Shown: piece after piece, positions 27,311-37,058 of the stretch | How the letters are laid out: the number at the start of each line of letters is the position of its first letter | Numbering within the stretch: the stretch's first letter is position 1 | Assembly: GCA_035628995.1 (NCBI GenBank) | Contig: DASPIR010000023.1 | Coordinates: 310,001-374,000 of the forward strand | Direction of reading: 5' to 3' | Length of the DNA stretch: 64,000 nt | From: Clostridia bacterium | Lineage (GTDB): Bacteria; Bacillota; Clostridia; Lutisporales; Lutisporaceae | The notes under the pieces: model-generated | Seen by the model: only the letters and a program-made list of their open reading frames with translations | Databases searched by the model: none | Told to the model about the DNA's origin: nothing | Made by a program: the position numbers and the translations under genes

Positions 27311-27967
27311 CTATTTTACCTCTTTCACATCTTCTAAGAACATTTCTTTTCCATTAACCGTCAGATATATGGCCGGGCCATCCTTCCTGATCTTTTCAAC
27401 TGTTCCTTCAATATCTACTGTTTTGCTTCTCTTGACTCCATCAACTGTTGTAACCTCTTCGTAGGTACCCTTGACATTTTTCCCTATCAAATTGAAGGCT
27501 GTATTACTCCTCGTACTCTGGTTCATAAGGTATATCTGCTCTACTGAGTTTTCAAGCTCTGTCACTTCTTTGACATCATCATACTTGACATCGTATTTTA
27601 CACCTTTAACGTCTAATGTCAGATATACATTGTTGTCTTTTATCATTACCTTCTCCACCAGGCCGATGTACTCTTTTGTTTCTGTGGAATCAGCTGCTTT
27701 GTAATCCGCCTTTACCAGCTTGTTTACCATATTATTTGCTGAATTCATCTTTATTGACATATTGCTATTCTGCGACTGCTCAAGTGCGCTGAATTGTGCC
27801 ATCTGTCCAATGAACTCGCTGTCTTGAGTCGGTTCGAGTGGATTCTGATATTTTAGTTGTGTTACAAGTAATTTCAGGAATGCGTCTTTATCAAGATTGC
27901 TGCTGAACTCCTTGGGTGCGTCTGGATTGTATGTAGTATATTGTCCACCAATTCCGCTTACTGCCAT
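27311..27967 (-). CDS. flgD: Hook-capping protein FlgD
   Basis: 218 aa. Conserved N-terminal FlgD segment ([20 protein letters not shown] and [18 protein letters not shown], about 25-65), then a beta-rich C-terminal part. Caps the growing hook and helps FlgE polymerise. Ribosome site GGAGGTAAC precedes ATG. Confidence 0.95.
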   Translation of the reverse strand: MAVSGIGGQYTTYNPDAPKEFSSNLDKDAFLKLLVTQLKYQNPLEPTQDSEFIGQMAQFSALEQSQNSNMSIKMNSANNMVNKLVKADYKAADSTETKEYIGLVEKVMIKDNNVYLTLDVKGVKYDVKYDDVKEVTELENSVEQIYLMNQSTRSNTAFNLIGKNVKGTYEEVTTVDGVKRSKTVDIEGTVEKIRKDGPAIYLTVNGKEMFLEDVKEVK

Positions 27968-27978
27968 TCTGTTACCTC

Positions 27979-29586
27979 CTATGCTCTATGATCAAACTTG
28001 CCATTATGCATGCTGTATGGGTTTACTATCCTTGCAGGTGCAACTTCCCCTGTCTGATACCCTTCGTAGCTTCCTTTATTCATACTTCTGCCATTTAATT
28101 TTACTGTCTCTTTCCACTGGTGGAATGCATTGTCGTTGTTCTGTTCCTTGTTGTCCTGCCCGACAGAAACGCTGAAATTCTGCACTTCCAAACCTTTTTC
28201 CTTGAGCATGTCCTTAAGGTCATTAAGGTTGGATTCTATGATTTGCTTTACCTCATAGCTTTCAGCTACAAACTTTGCAGTTATCAAGCCTTTTTCCACT
28301 GCCAGCTTTAACGACAGCTTCCCAAGATTTTCAGGTTCTAACTGCATTCTCATTTCCTGCTTGGCATCAGTAAATATTACTTCTGCTTTTTTTACAATCT
28401 GATTGATTATGTCTGTTTTATTTACTGTCTCTGATTTTGGTGCTGTCACTTGATTCTGCACTATTTCAACCTGATTGTCTACTACTGCTTGATCCAGCTT
28501 CATTGCAGCCATTTCTGCATTTCCCTGTTTGTTATGAGCTGCATTTATTGTTTTTGGCATTTGATGTTCAGCCCCATTGCTGCTTTCGGTATCTGTATCC
28601 TGTTTTTTACTTTCCTTGCCTTCAACAGTTACCTTATCTACTTTGCTGTCTATGGTTGTCTTAACTTGCTCTTCTACTTCTACTTCTACTTCTTCTTCTT
28701 CTACTGCTACTGGCTTTGCTTCTTTAATGACAGGCTTTGTGTCTGCAACAGGCACTTCTACCTTCATTTGCTGATTCTGTTTCTCCTCAGCATCATTTAC
28801 CATCTTGCTTTCAGCTGCAGAATTATTATTCTTCTCCTCGCTCTGCACTGCATGAGCTTTATCAACCTCACTACTTACTGCACCAAGACTAGCTGCTGCT
28901 TTATCAGTACTGTTGTCTGCCTTAATCTGAACCGGCTCTGATACATTATTTTCCGTTGGTGTTTTAGAAGCTTCAATCTTTGCCACTGTCTCTGAAATAA
29001 TAATCTCAAGTTCTTGCGCAAAGTCCGAGGTCAATGTCTTGTTCATCAAGCTGTCATTAGTCTTTAGCTCTTCCAGCATTCCTTTCAATACATCTGTAAG
29101 TTCCGGGGTTTTCACTTGCAGCTCTGCTGTTTCAATTCCTTTACTACTGCCCTGTACTGCTGGGAGCTCCTTTATAGCTTTCATGATGTCGTCTTGCAAT
29201 GCTGTTTGCTTTTCCGTCGGTACTTCTCCAGGTTGCTGCAATTTAACCAGTTCTTCCAGCTTTGAAAGCATTTCCTCTATCGTCTTTACTATTGTGTCAA
29301 TCTGCTTTTCATTACCTTCTTCTGGCTTTTCATTTTCTTTGCTCTTTACCTCTGGCTTTTTCAAGTTCTTCAGCTTTGCCTCTGATTTGCTGACCAGTTC
29401 CTTTCTGAGAGCAGTATCTCCATCTGTTTTTCTCTCATCCAGACTCCTGCTGCTGACTGCTTCCTTCATGCTGTCCCTAAAGCTATTAGGCATTTGTGCT
29501 GCATTGCTGGGAAAATCAACTGTCTTGCTGCGGTTATCCGGTATACTTACTTTAAGTGCAGTTGCCATATCGATATTATATGCCAC
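27979..29586 (-). CDS. fliK: Flagellar hook-length control protein FliK
   Basis: 535 aa. Long, low-complexity, Lys/Glu/Thr-rich N-terminal ruler region (about 1-400), then the globular C-terminal Flg_hook domain ([20 protein letters not shown] onward, about 415-490) that triggers the FlhB switch. The start is GTG at 29586: AGGAGGTG lies 7 bases upstream, inside a longer open frame that begins at 29604. An in-frame microsatellite (28671-28703) codes for [11 protein letters not shown] near residue 300. Confidence 0.88.
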   Translation of the reverse strand: MAYNIDMATALKVSIPDNRSKTVDFPSNAAQMPNSFRDSMKEAVSSRSLDERKTDGDTALRKELVSKSEAKLKNLKKPEVKSKENEKPEEGNEKQIDTIVKTIEEMLSKLEELVKLQQPGEVPTEKQTALQDDIMKAIKELPAVQGSSKGIETAELQVKTPELTDVLKGMLEELKTNDSLMNKTLTSDFAQELEIIISETVAKIEASKTPTENNVSEPVQIKADNSTDKAAASLGAVSSEVDKAHAVQSEEKNNNSAAESKMVNDAEEKQNQQMKVEVPVADTKPVIKEAKPVAVEEEEVEVEVEEQVKTTIDSKVDKVTVEGKESKKQDTDTESSNGAEHQMPKTINAAHNKQGNAEMAAMKLDQAVVDNQVEIVQNQVTAPKSETVNKTDIINQIVKKAEVIFTDAKQEMRMQLEPENLGKLSLKLAVEKGLITAKFVAESYEVKQIIESNLNDLKDMLKEKGLEVQNFSVSVGQDNKEQNNDNAFHQWKETVKLNGRSMNKGSYEGYQTGEVAPARIVNPYSMHNGKFDHRA

Positions 29587-29658
29587 TATTTCACCTCCTT
29601 CCACAACTTATAAATCTCAATGATTATATTACAAAAGCGACTATGCCGCTTTGCAATC

Positions 29659-30357
29659 CTATGGCTTTTCGGTTTCCTCTGCTACATCCTGTACCAGCGG
29701 CTGTTCTGCAATATCTTCAAGTATCTGTGCAGCCTGCAGCGGATCCATTAACGCAAGTATGGCAGACGCTTTTTCCTTCTTCATATTTCGCAGTATCTGA
29801 ACTGCTGTAACCTTGTCATCCATACTCATGATTATATTCATGGCTTTTGTATTATCTACTTTTTCAAGGTACTGTACCTGCTCTTGTATGCTGGTGAGTT
29901 TTTCACTCAGCTTTTCAAGAGTGTCATTTATTTGAAGCTCCTTTTCAGCCAGTTCTCTTTCTTTGCTTTCGATTTCCTTGGCTTTTTTATCAAGTTCCTT
30001 CTTTTGTTCGTTTATTTCCTTGAGCTTTATTGCATTATTTGATTTTTCTATTTCTACTTCTTCCTTGGCAATTTGCTCTGGATTCTTGTTCTCTACTACC
30101 GGCTTCAATAATTTGCCTACTACCGGAATATTGCTTATCCACATTGAAGTCTCCGCCTTTAGCCCTGCGAAGTTGAACATGAATATTGAACCGAATGTAA
30201 CAATAAATGCCAGTATTAAAATTATTATTATCAATAAGAAGGTATTATTCTTTCTTCCTCTATTTTTATCAAGCTTTGAATCAGCCTTAGTATTGCTTTC
30301 CACGGCAGACCCTTTAGCGACGGTTTGCTTTGCATTATTTTCTGGTGGTTGAGTCAT
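29659..30357 (-). CDS. MotE-family protein (YlxF, MgtE N-terminal-like domain)
   Basis: 232 aa. Disordered start, one membrane helix (about 37-60), a long coiled coil (about 95-155), and a C-terminal helical domain like the MgtE N-terminal domain (KAMNIIMSMDDKVTAVQILR). It occupies the ylxF slot between fliJ and fliK. Related MotE proteins chaperone stator MotC/MotB in alphaproteobacteria; the role in Firmicutes is not settled. AGGGGG sits 8 bases before the ATG at 30357. Confidence 0.8.
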   Translation of the reverse strand: MTQPPENNAKQTVAKGSAVESNTKADSKLDKNRGRKNNTFLLIIIILILAFIVTFGSIFMFNFAGLKAETSMWISNIPVVGKLLKPVVENKNPEQIAKEEVEIEKSNNAIKLKEINEQKKELDKKAKEIESKERELAEKELQINDTLEKLSEKLTSIQEQVQYLEKVDNTKAMNIIMSMDDKVTAVQILRNMKKEKASAILALMDPLQAAQILEDIAEQPLVQDVAEETEKP

Positions 30358-30369
30358 AAGCATATCCCC

Positions 30370-30813
30370 CTATGATTTGTTGCTTTCTTTAAAGGAAACC
30401 AGGTCATCAACCAGCTTTTCCTCTTTTTTCTGTTCGCTGTACAAGTACTTTCCATAATCTATTTCTTTCAGCTTCTCCATCATCTTTTTTTCCTGAGTTG
30501 CTTTAATAAGCTCATTTCTGCAAGTTGAAAGATAATCTTCAGCCATTTTGATTTTAGTTCTTTGTTCTTTTATACTTCTCTTATAATAATCGATATAATT
30601 TGCCAATAACTTTAGTTCATTTACCGCCATTCCTTGAGAAGTTTTTTCTTGAAAGGTGTTGTTCATTTCATTTTGCTTCTGCTTAAGCTCCAAAAGCCTG
30701 TTCTTTTCAATCTCCAGCCTTTTAGAAGCAAGGCTCATCTCATTCTTTTTCTCTTCTTCCATGCTTATTTTATAATCCAGCAGCTTTTGCAATCTGAATC
30801 TATATACAGCCAT
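30370..30813 (-). CDS. fliJ: Flagellar export chaperone FliJ
   Basis: 147 aa, almost wholly alpha-helical coiled coil, starting YRFRLQKLLDYKISMEEEKK as in FliJ. Acts as stalk and chaperone escort in the FliI ATPase complex. It follows fliI by 10 bases, the normal order. Confidence 0.9.
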   Translation of the reverse strand: MAVYRFRLQKLLDYKISMEEEKKNEMSLASKRLEIEKNRLLELKQKQNEMNNTFQEKTSQGMAVNELKLLANYIDYYKRSIKEQRTKIKMAEDYLSTCRNELIKATQEKKMMEKLKEIDYGKYLYSEQKKEEKLVDDLVSFKESNKS

Positions 30814-30823
30814 ATGCCTCTCC

Positions 30824-32137
30824 CTATGACACTATGTTTTTCATAGTGTTCAATACCTCTTCCAGTTCCACCTTTTCTTTAACATCCTGCCCAAGGAAGC
30901 TGTTAATAAGGTCTATTTTGTCTATTGCCCTGTCAATGCCCTTGTTGCTTCCTTTTACATAGGCGCCTATGTTTATCAAATCCTCAGCATCTTTATATAC
31001 TGACAATAAATTCTTTATTTCATTTGCATAGCCTTTATGTTCACCATTAATTATATTCGGCATAACTCTGCTTACACTTGACAGCACCTCTATTGCAGGG
31101 TAATGATTCCGGTTGGCTAAATTTCTTGACAAAACAATGTGTCCGTCAAGTATTCCTCTTACTGTATCAGTAATAGGTTCATTCATATCGTCACCGTCTA
31201 CAAGTACTGTGTACATTCCTGTTATTGAACCTTTGTCAGAGGTGCCTGACCTTTCTAAGAGTCTTGGCATGACTGCAAATACAGATGGAGTATAGCCCCT
31301 TGTAACTGGAGGCTCTCCCAAAGCAAGTCCAACTTCTCTTTGTGCCATTGCAAAACGTGTAAGCGAATCCATCAGAAGCATTACATCTTTTCCCTGATCC
31401 CTAAAAAACTCTGCAATTGAAGTAGCAAGCTGAGCAGCTTTTAATCTTACCAAGGCAGGCTGGTCTGAAGTTGCTACAATCACAACAGAACGAGCAAGTC
31501 CTTCCTCTTGAAGGTCGTTCTCTATAAACTCTCTTACTTCTCTGCCACGCTCTCCAATAAGTCCTATGACATTTACATCAGCTTTAGTATTCCTTGCAAT
31601 CATTCCCATCAGTGTGCTCTTGCCTACGCCGCTGCCAGAAAATATTCCTATTCTCTGTCCCTTACCTATTGTAAGAAGTCCATCTATCGCTTTGACACCT
31701 ACAGGCAGTATCTCGCTTATTTTCTTTCTTGTAAGTGCATTAGGAGGATCGTTTTCTACAGAATATAAAGCACAGCTATTTACGCAGCCCTTCCCATCAA
31801 TAACATCACCCAAGCCGTCGAAAACTCTGCCAAGCATATCCTCGGACACACCTACTGAAAGATTCTTCCCTGTCGCTTCAACCTTGCTTCCCGGACCTAC
31901 ACCATTCATGCTCCCCAGAGGCATCAAGCATACTATACTTTCCTTAAAGCCTACTACCTCAGCTTTTATAGGCAAATCACCCTTTAGAGGATATATGTTG
32001 CAAAGCTCCCCTAAATTAACAGCAGGTCCATGGGACTCAATAGTAAGCCCAACAACCTGCGAAACGCGACCTGTATACTTTATCAGGTCACTGGATGATA
32101 AAGCATCTCTATATTTATTTAAATTGATATCCTCCAC
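30824..32137 (-). CDS. fliI: Flagellum-specific ATPase FliI
   Basis: 437 aa F1-beta-like export ATPase. Walker A FSGSGVGKST (about 166-175), catalytic Glu region GERGREVREFI, Walker B VMLLMDSLTR. Energises substrate unfolding and delivery at the export gate. Between fliH and fliJ. Confidence 0.96.
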   Translation of the reverse strand: MEDINLNKYRDALSSSDLIKYTGRVSQVVGLTIESHGPAVNLGELCNIYPLKGDLPIKAEVVGFKESIVCLMPLGSMNGVGPGSKVEATGKNLSVGVSEDMLGRVFDGLGDVIDGKGCVNSCALYSVENDPPNALTRKKISEILPVGVKAIDGLLTIGKGQRIGIFSGSGVGKSTLMGMIARNTKADVNVIGLIGERGREVREFIENDLQEEGLARSVVIVATSDQPALVRLKAAQLATSIAEFFRDQGKDVMLLMDSLTRFAMAQREVGLALGEPPVTRGYTPSVFAVMPRLLERSGTSDKGSITGMYTVLVDGDDMNEPITDTVRGILDGHIVLSRNLANRNHYPAIEVLSSVSRVMPNIINGEHKGYANEIKNLLSVYKDAEDLINIGAYVKGSNKGIDRAIDKIDLINSFLGQDVKEKVELEEVLNTMKNIVS

Positions 32138-32191
32138 ATTGCCTCATTCCCTTCACTTCAACAATAAATAAACGTATACCCGTTTTTATTA

Positions 32192-32947
32192 TTACTCATT
32201 TCTTAACAGATAGGCGAATATTTTCTCGATTTCCTTAATCTGAACATCTATGCTTGAATTAATCTCGCCGGAAGGGGTTTCAATAATACAGCTGCCTTGG
32301 GTAAGAGATAAATCTGACACTATATCAATATCGGATATGCCTTCAACCATCATGCATATCCTATCTTTATTCTCTAAAATGAAATTTGAATCCTGAGGTG
32401 AAATCTTTAAGACAAGCTTTTTCCTGAAGGCGCATTTTTGAAGCGCCTGGTTTACCAAGGATAGAATTGTTTCGTTATTCTGTGTTAATTCATCACCAAT
32501 TACTTTTCTTGCCAATTCCAAAACAAGCTGCACTACCTGTTCTTCAGCTTCCTGATAGAATTTTTCCTTTCTGATGTCAAGAAATTCACGAAGCTCTGCA
32601 GCTTCATCAACTATTGATTGCGCTTCCCTTCTACCTTCAACATAACCTGAATCATAACCTTCCTTATACCCACTCTCAATAGCAACAGATTTCAAATTCT
32701 GAGCCTCCATATCAGCAGCTGCTACCATTGATTTTGCTTCGGTATTTGCTTCCTCGATTATCTTCAGGTACATCTGCTTGGCATCTTCAATAATAGAATT
32801 GGCAGCTTCTGCGAAATCATCATCCTTTGCTGTCTCTTCTATTATTACCTCTGCTTCTGGATTTTGCCTCGCTTCACTCTTAAAAATGTTAATTATAGAC
32901 TTTGGAGTACCCATAGAAATATGATTTGATTTGTAGATCTTAGACAA
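32192..32947 (-). CDS. fliH: Flagellar export regulator FliH
   Basis: 251 aa. N-terminal variable region, Ala/Glu-rich coiled coil (about 55-100) with the FliH pattern GYKEGYDSGYVEGRREAQ (about 92-110), and a C-terminal domain similar to the F-ATPase delta subunit. Negative regulator and anchor of FliI. The start overlaps the fliG stop by 8 bases. Confidence 0.9.
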   Translation of the reverse strand: MSKIYKSNHISMGTPKSIINIFKSEARQNPEAEVIIEETAKDDDFAEAANSIIEDAKQMYLKIIEEANTEAKSMVAAADMEAQNLKSVAIESGYKEGYDSGYVEGRREAQSIVDEAAELREFLDIRKEKFYQEAEEQVVQLVLELARKVIGDELTQNNETILSLVNQALQKCAFRKKLVLKISPQDSNFILENKDRICMMVEGISDIDIVSDLSLTQGSCIIETPSGEINSSIDVQIKEIEKIFAYLLRNE

Positions 32948-33956
32948 TTATCTCATCTCCTCCACCTCTGGAGATTACAATTTCTCCTGCATCCTCCAAC
33001 TTCCTGATAACATTTACTATCTTCTGTTGTGCTTCTTCTACGTCTCTAAGCCTTACAGGACCCATATAGTCCATATCTTCCTTTATCATCTCAGCAAGAC
33101 GTTTTGACATATTGCTGAATATTGCTTTTCTGACTTCTTCCCCGGCATTCTTGAGCGCCAGAGCCCAATCCCCGTTTTCAACCTCTCTTGTAACTCTCTG
33201 TATAGACCTATTGTCAAGTGTAACAATATCGTCGAATACAAACATTCTTTTTCTTATCTGTTCTGCCAGGTCAGTGTCCTGTACTTCAAGAGTTTCCATG
33301 ATGAATTTTTCTGTACCTCTGTCTACTGAGTTAAGTATGTCTACAACTGCAGTTATACCACCTGCAATAGTATAGTCCTGTGTAACCATTGATGAAAGCT
33401 TTCTCTCCAGAACTCTTTCTATCTCCTTGATTACCTCCGGGGAAGTCCTGTCCATTATAGCAACTCTTCTTGCAACATCTGCCTGCTTGTCCTGCGGTAA
33501 CGAGGATATTATTGCAGCTGCCTGCTGAGGCTTGAGGTATGCCAGAATAAGTGCAATTGTCTGGGGATGCTCGCCTTGTATAAAGTTCAAAATCTGTGCC
33601 GGGTCAGCTTTTCTTACAAAATCAAAAGGTCTTACCTGCAGTGAAGCAGTAAGCCTGTTAATAACATCCAAAGCTTTCTGCCCACCGAGAGCTCTTTCCA
33701 ATATATCCTTCGCATAGGATATACCACCCTCAGATATATATTCCTGAGCCACACAAATTTGATAGAATTCGTTTAAAACCTCTTCCTTTTCCTCTGGTGA
33801 TACAGTTCTCATATTCGCAATTTCCAGAGTAAGCTGCTCAATGTCTTCTTCCTTTAAATGTTTGAAAATAGCTGCAGACTTTTCCGGTCCAAGGGTTATC
33901 AGAAGTATTGCTGACTTTTGCCTGCCATTAAGTTCGCCTTTAAATCCTCTTGCCAT
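32940..33956 (-). CDS. fliG: Flagellar motor switch protein FliG
   Basis: 338 aa; armadillo-type middle domain with EHPQTIALILAYL (EHPQ motif, about 129-132) and C-terminal torque helix FDDIVTLDNRSIQRVTREV, where charged residues meet MotA. N-terminal part binds FliF. Full length. Confidence 0.96.
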   Translation of the reverse strand: MARGFKGELNGRQKSAILLITLGPEKSAAIFKHLKEEDIEQLTLEIANMRTVSPEEKEEVLNEFYQICVAQEYISEGGISYAKDILERALGGQKALDVINRLTASLQVRPFDFVRKADPAQILNFIQGEHPQTIALILAYLKPQQAAAIISSLPQDKQADVARRVAIMDRTSPEVIKEIERVLERKLSSMVTQDYTIAGGITAVVDILNSVDRGTEKFIMETLEVQDTDLAEQIRKRMFVFDDIVTLDNRSIQRVTREVENGDWALALKNAGEEVRKAIFSNMSKRLAEMIKEDMDYMGPVRLRDVEEAQQKIVNVIRKLEDAGEIVISRGGGDEIIV

Positions 33957-33968
33957 AATTAACCACCT

Positions 33969-35561
33969 CTAATCCTCGTTTATCCAAGTTTTTAAGAGCT
34001 GAGCAACTGTTTCCGGTTTTAATCCTACGAATCTTTCTATCTTCTTCTTTACTTCATTTTTATCCTCAATATCAATTTCCGCAACCGGCTCTCCTGTCAT
34101 CATATTTACCGGCACCATTCTACCGGTAGCACTGTCTGTCACGTATTCAACTGCCTCATCGCTTCCCTGTCTCTTTCTCAACATAAGGAACATAACAGCT
34201 CCAAAAACAAGTACAGCGCCGACTCCTGTTCCAACCATTATAAGAAGCTCTCTTGACCTCATCTTTGCTTCTTCAGCCTGAGCGCTCTTTATACCATCCT
34301 CCAGTGAAGTATCAAACTTCATAAGTGCAACATTTATGCTATTATCCGGTGTAGAAGCTTCTGCATTAAAGCCTTGTACCGAAAACTTAACCAAATCCTT
34401 TATCTTTGCCGTTAGCTGTTCTGGATCTGCCAGTGCATCCTCTTTGAGTCCGTTTTCATTAATTAGCACAGATACTGATAGTGATTGGATATTCCCCATT
34501 TCCTTTACAATCTTTTCTTTTATTTCATTTATTTCGTAATTAACCACATTACTGGCTTCGCTGTATTGAGCTTTTGAAGCATCCACCTCTGCGTACTGAT
34601 TAATATCGGTATTTGCATCAGTACCTGGCACACCGCCTTGTCCTGCATCCACCCAATCCTTTTTTATATCCTGCATGTTCCTGACTATACCTGCATTTTT
34701 TTCAGCATCAGGAGCGGTATAGGTGGTCTTGTCCTGTGTGACGCTATTGAAATCAAGCTTTACTGCTGCAGTTACCTTTACATTATTCATTCCAAAGGGA
34801 GCTTCCAGAAATTTAGTGATACTTTTCTCCAGTTCCGCTTTCACTGCATTTTGCATTTCCATTTGCGATGATATCATTGCATTTTGAGTTCCAACCTCTG
34901 GAACAAGAGACCTTCCATTTTCATCAATTATAGAAACCTTATCAGGCTGCAAGCCTTTGACGCTCTTTGCAACATACTGCATAATACCATTGACTTGATT
35001 CCTGTCAAGTGCCGGATATCCAGACTTCATTTTTATTATTAAAGAAGCTGTAGCCTCATTGCTGCTCTGGTCAATTATAAAGGTCTGCTCCTCCGGAATA
35101 TATAAATTTACATCTACATACTCAACGCCTTTAATTGCTTTTAAGCCCTTCCTTAGCTTGTTCTGCTTCGCTGCAAGGTATCGTTGGTTCTTATCCTGAC
35201 TGGTCTCATAAAAGGTGGCTTGGGTTTCTTCAGGATATGTGGAATCCTCACCTAAAAGTCCTTCAACTGCCAATTGGGCTCTCAGCTCATCAACCTCGTC
35301 TTTTGGTACATATATTGTAGTCCCGCTTATTTTCGAATTGACACTCATCTCCTTGAGTTTGGAATAAATCTGTCCCGCATCAGCCTGGCTAAGGTTGGAG
35401 TATAATATCTCCATTTGTGGACGGCTCGCATAGACTACAAAGCTTGCAATCAATACCACAGACAGTACGGCGGCAATTATTATTCTTGTTCTCTGGCCTT
35501 TTTCCAGGCCGCTCCAGAACTCATTGAAACCACTTTTGAACTTATTCAGAAATTCGCCCAT
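33969..35561 (-). CDS. fliF: Flagellar MS-ring protein FliF
   Basis: 530 aa. Membrane helices near 27-47 and 440-460, two ring-building domains between, and a C-terminal FliG-binding tail (EIDIEDKNEVKKKIERFVGL to the end). Base for rotor and export gate assembly. Start MGEFLNKFKSGFNEF. Confidence 0.96.
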   Translation of the reverse strand: MGEFLNKFKSGFNEFWSGLEKGQRTRIIIAAVLSVVLIASFVVYASRPQMEILYSNLSQADAGQIYSKLKEMSVNSKISGTTIYVPKDEVDELRAQLAVEGLLGEDSTYPEETQATFYETSQDKNQRYLAAKQNKLRKGLKAIKGVEYVDVNLYIPEEQTFIIDQSSNEATASLIIKMKSGYPALDRNQVNGIMQYVAKSVKGLQPDKVSIIDENGRSLVPEVGTQNAMISSQMEMQNAVKAELEKSITKFLEAPFGMNNVKVTAAVKLDFNSVTQDKTTYTAPDAEKNAGIVRNMQDIKKDWVDAGQGGVPGTDANTDINQYAEVDASKAQYSEASNVVNYEINEIKEKIVKEMGNIQSLSVSVLINENGLKEDALADPEQLTAKIKDLVKFSVQGFNAEASTPDNSINVALMKFDTSLEDGIKSAQAEEAKMRSRELLIMVGTGVGAVLVFGAVMFLMLRKRQGSDEAVEYVTDSATGRMVPVNMMTGEPVAEIDIEDKNEVKKKIERFVGLKPETVAQLLKTWINED

Positions 35562-35610
35562 TCAATCACCTCATGAAACCCTATTGTAAATTTTCTGCTT
35601 TTTTATATTC

Positions 35611-35901
35611 CTAAATAGGCATTCTCATTATTTCCTGATATGCATCAAGGATTTTATTCCTGATTTGCATTGTAAACTGTAACGCCATCTCAGCCTTTTC
35701 ACCCGCTATCATTACCTGATGAATGTTGTCAGTCTTGCCCATTGCAAAAGCTTCATTCAACTGTTCGGAATCAAGCTGAAGCTTATTTACCTCAGAAACA
35801 GCGTTGTTCAAGAAGTCCGCAAAAGAAGTACCCTCGCTCTTGGCTGTGCCGTTCATTAAATTGCTATTTATATCTATTGGTTGTGTAGGAATAATTTTCA
35901 T
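35611..35901 (-). CDS. fliE: Flagellar hook-basal body protein FliE
   Basis: 96 aa. Family pattern TSFADFLNNAVSEVNKLQLD and the C-terminal EMALQFTMQIRNKILDAYQE. Joins the MS ring/export gate to the rod. Between flgC and fliF as usual. Confidence 0.94.
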   Translation of the reverse strand: MKIIPTQPIDINSNLMNGTAKSEGTSFADFLNNAVSEVNKLQLDSEQLNEAFAMGKTDNIHQVMIAGEKAEMALQFTMQIRNKILDAYQEIMRMPI

Positions 35902-35950
35902 ATTCTATCCTCCAATTCAGAAAATGGCTAGAAGCAAGTAAGACAAGTTA

Positions 35951-36394
35951 TTATCCTCTTCCTATTTCAAGGGCCTTGAGTGCCATACTCTTTGCAGAAT
36001 TGATTGCAGTGACGTTGGCTTCGTATGCTCTGCTGGCAGATATCATATTTACCATTTCTGTCATCACATCAACATTAGGCATTTTAACATAGCCTTTTTC
36101 ATCAGCATCAGGATGACCGGGATCGTATACTGATTTGAAAGGAGTCTTGTCCTCTGTAATACCTGTAACCTTGACACCGGAACCAATAAGGTTCTTACTG
36201 GCATCGCTCAGATATTCGCTGAAGAGCAGCTGATTTTCCCCTGCTTGAAAAACCACCACTTGTCTTCTATAGGGTGTCCCCTCTGCAGTCCTTGTTGTAT
36301 TTACATTTGCTATATTCCTGGATATTACATCCATCCTAAGCTTTTCTGCTGTAAGACCTGAAGCACTTATATTAATCGAGTTCAAAAATGCCAT
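35951..36394 (-). CDS. flgC: Flagellar rod protein FlgC
   Basis: 147 aa proximal rod protein. N-terminal ASGLTAEKLRMDVISRNIAN and C-terminal SRAYEANVTAINSAKSMALK signature helices. It starts 5 bases after flgB. Confidence 0.95.
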   Translation of the reverse strand: MAFLNSINISASGLTAEKLRMDVISRNIANVNTTRTAEGTPYRRQVVVFQAGENQLLFSEYLSDASKNLIGSGVKVTGITEDKTPFKSVYDPGHPDADEKGYVKMPNVDVMTEMVNMISASRAYEANVTAINSAKSMALKALEIGRG

Positions 36395-36399
36395 AATTT

Positions 36400-36807
36400 T
36401 TACCTCCCGCCGTTAATTGCTAATTTGATTATGCTGAATTCCTTTGACATCTGAGCTATTAGTGCGTTGTATTTAATCGAGTTTTTTGCAAGCTCAGCCA
36501 TTTCAACATCAATATTAACATTGTTTCCGTCTCTGCGCATCGAGGTGGAATCCTCCTGTACTATTTCAGGCGATACCGTTGACTTTGTATCCTTACCGAT
36601 GGGCAGAAATTTTCCATCCTTTTTTATTCCTGATATTTGAAACTTGTCTACAGCGTCGGTTAGGAGCTCCTCAAACTTCACATAGGATTTTTTGTAGCCT
36701 GGAGTATTAACATTTGCAATATTATTCGATATTGTCTCATTCCTCATCCAAGCAGCATCCAGAGCCTTCTCAAGCATCATGGTCTTATCGCTTATCCTAT
36801 CAATCAT
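36400..36807 (-). CDS. flgB: Flagellar rod protein FlgB
   Basis: 135 aa proximal rod protein with the ANVNTPGYKKSYV motif and C-terminal helix typical of the family. First gene of the operon. The ATG at 36807 follows GGAGG by 8 bases; an upstream in-frame start (36822) is within the ribosome site and is disfavoured. Confidence 0.94.
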   Translation of the reverse strand: MIDRISDKTMMLEKALDAAWMRNETISNNIANVNTPGYKKSYVKFEELLTDAVDKFQISGIKKDGKFLPIGKDTKSTVSPEIVQEDSTSMRRDGNNVNIDVEMAELAKNSIKYNALIAQMSKEFSIIKLAINGGR

Positions 36808-36822
36808 AGTTAGAACCTCCAT

Positions 36823-37010
36823 TTACAATCAAAATAAATTTAATATAGAGATGTAAAAATTACCATAAAAAACTTACACCAGGTTATTATTCGACACAAA
36901 TCTCTCATTTCCTTTGTCCATACCCGAATTAATGTAGGATTGTGTCAAAAACTTTTAGACAATTTTCGCAGGTATTATCATTATCATACTGATAATTAAT
37001 ATATCGTACA
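36823..37010 (-). promoter_or_regulatory. Control region of the flagellar operon (codY-flgB gap)
   Basis: A perfect -35 hexamer TTGACA (minus strand, 36948-36943) is present, but the sequence 17 bases on (GGGTAT) is a poor -10, so the start site is uncertain. GACACAA (36893-36899) and TTGTGTC (36940-36946) form an inverted repeat around this region, and ATTATCA-TAC-TGATAAT (near 36974-36990) is a second one. They may be operators. In B. subtilis CodY represses the homologous promoter, but I see no convincing CodY box here. Confidence 0.4.
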
Positions 37011-37048
37011 TAAAAAAGGATTAGTTCAACTTTTCAGCTGACTAACCC
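37011..37048 (-). terminator. Terminator after codY
   Basis: Minus-strand GGGTTAGT / ACTAATCC stem (one G-U) around an AG-rich loop, followed by six Ts. Ends the hslV-hslU-codY unit before the flagellar control region. Confidence 0.8.
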
Positions 37049-37058
37049 TTATTATTAC

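Noticed and set aside
36955-36975. CodY binding box upstream of flgB
   Set aside because: AATTTTCGCAGGTAT matches the first half of the AATTTTCWGAAAATT consensus but only 9 of 15 positions in total, which is too weak to call.
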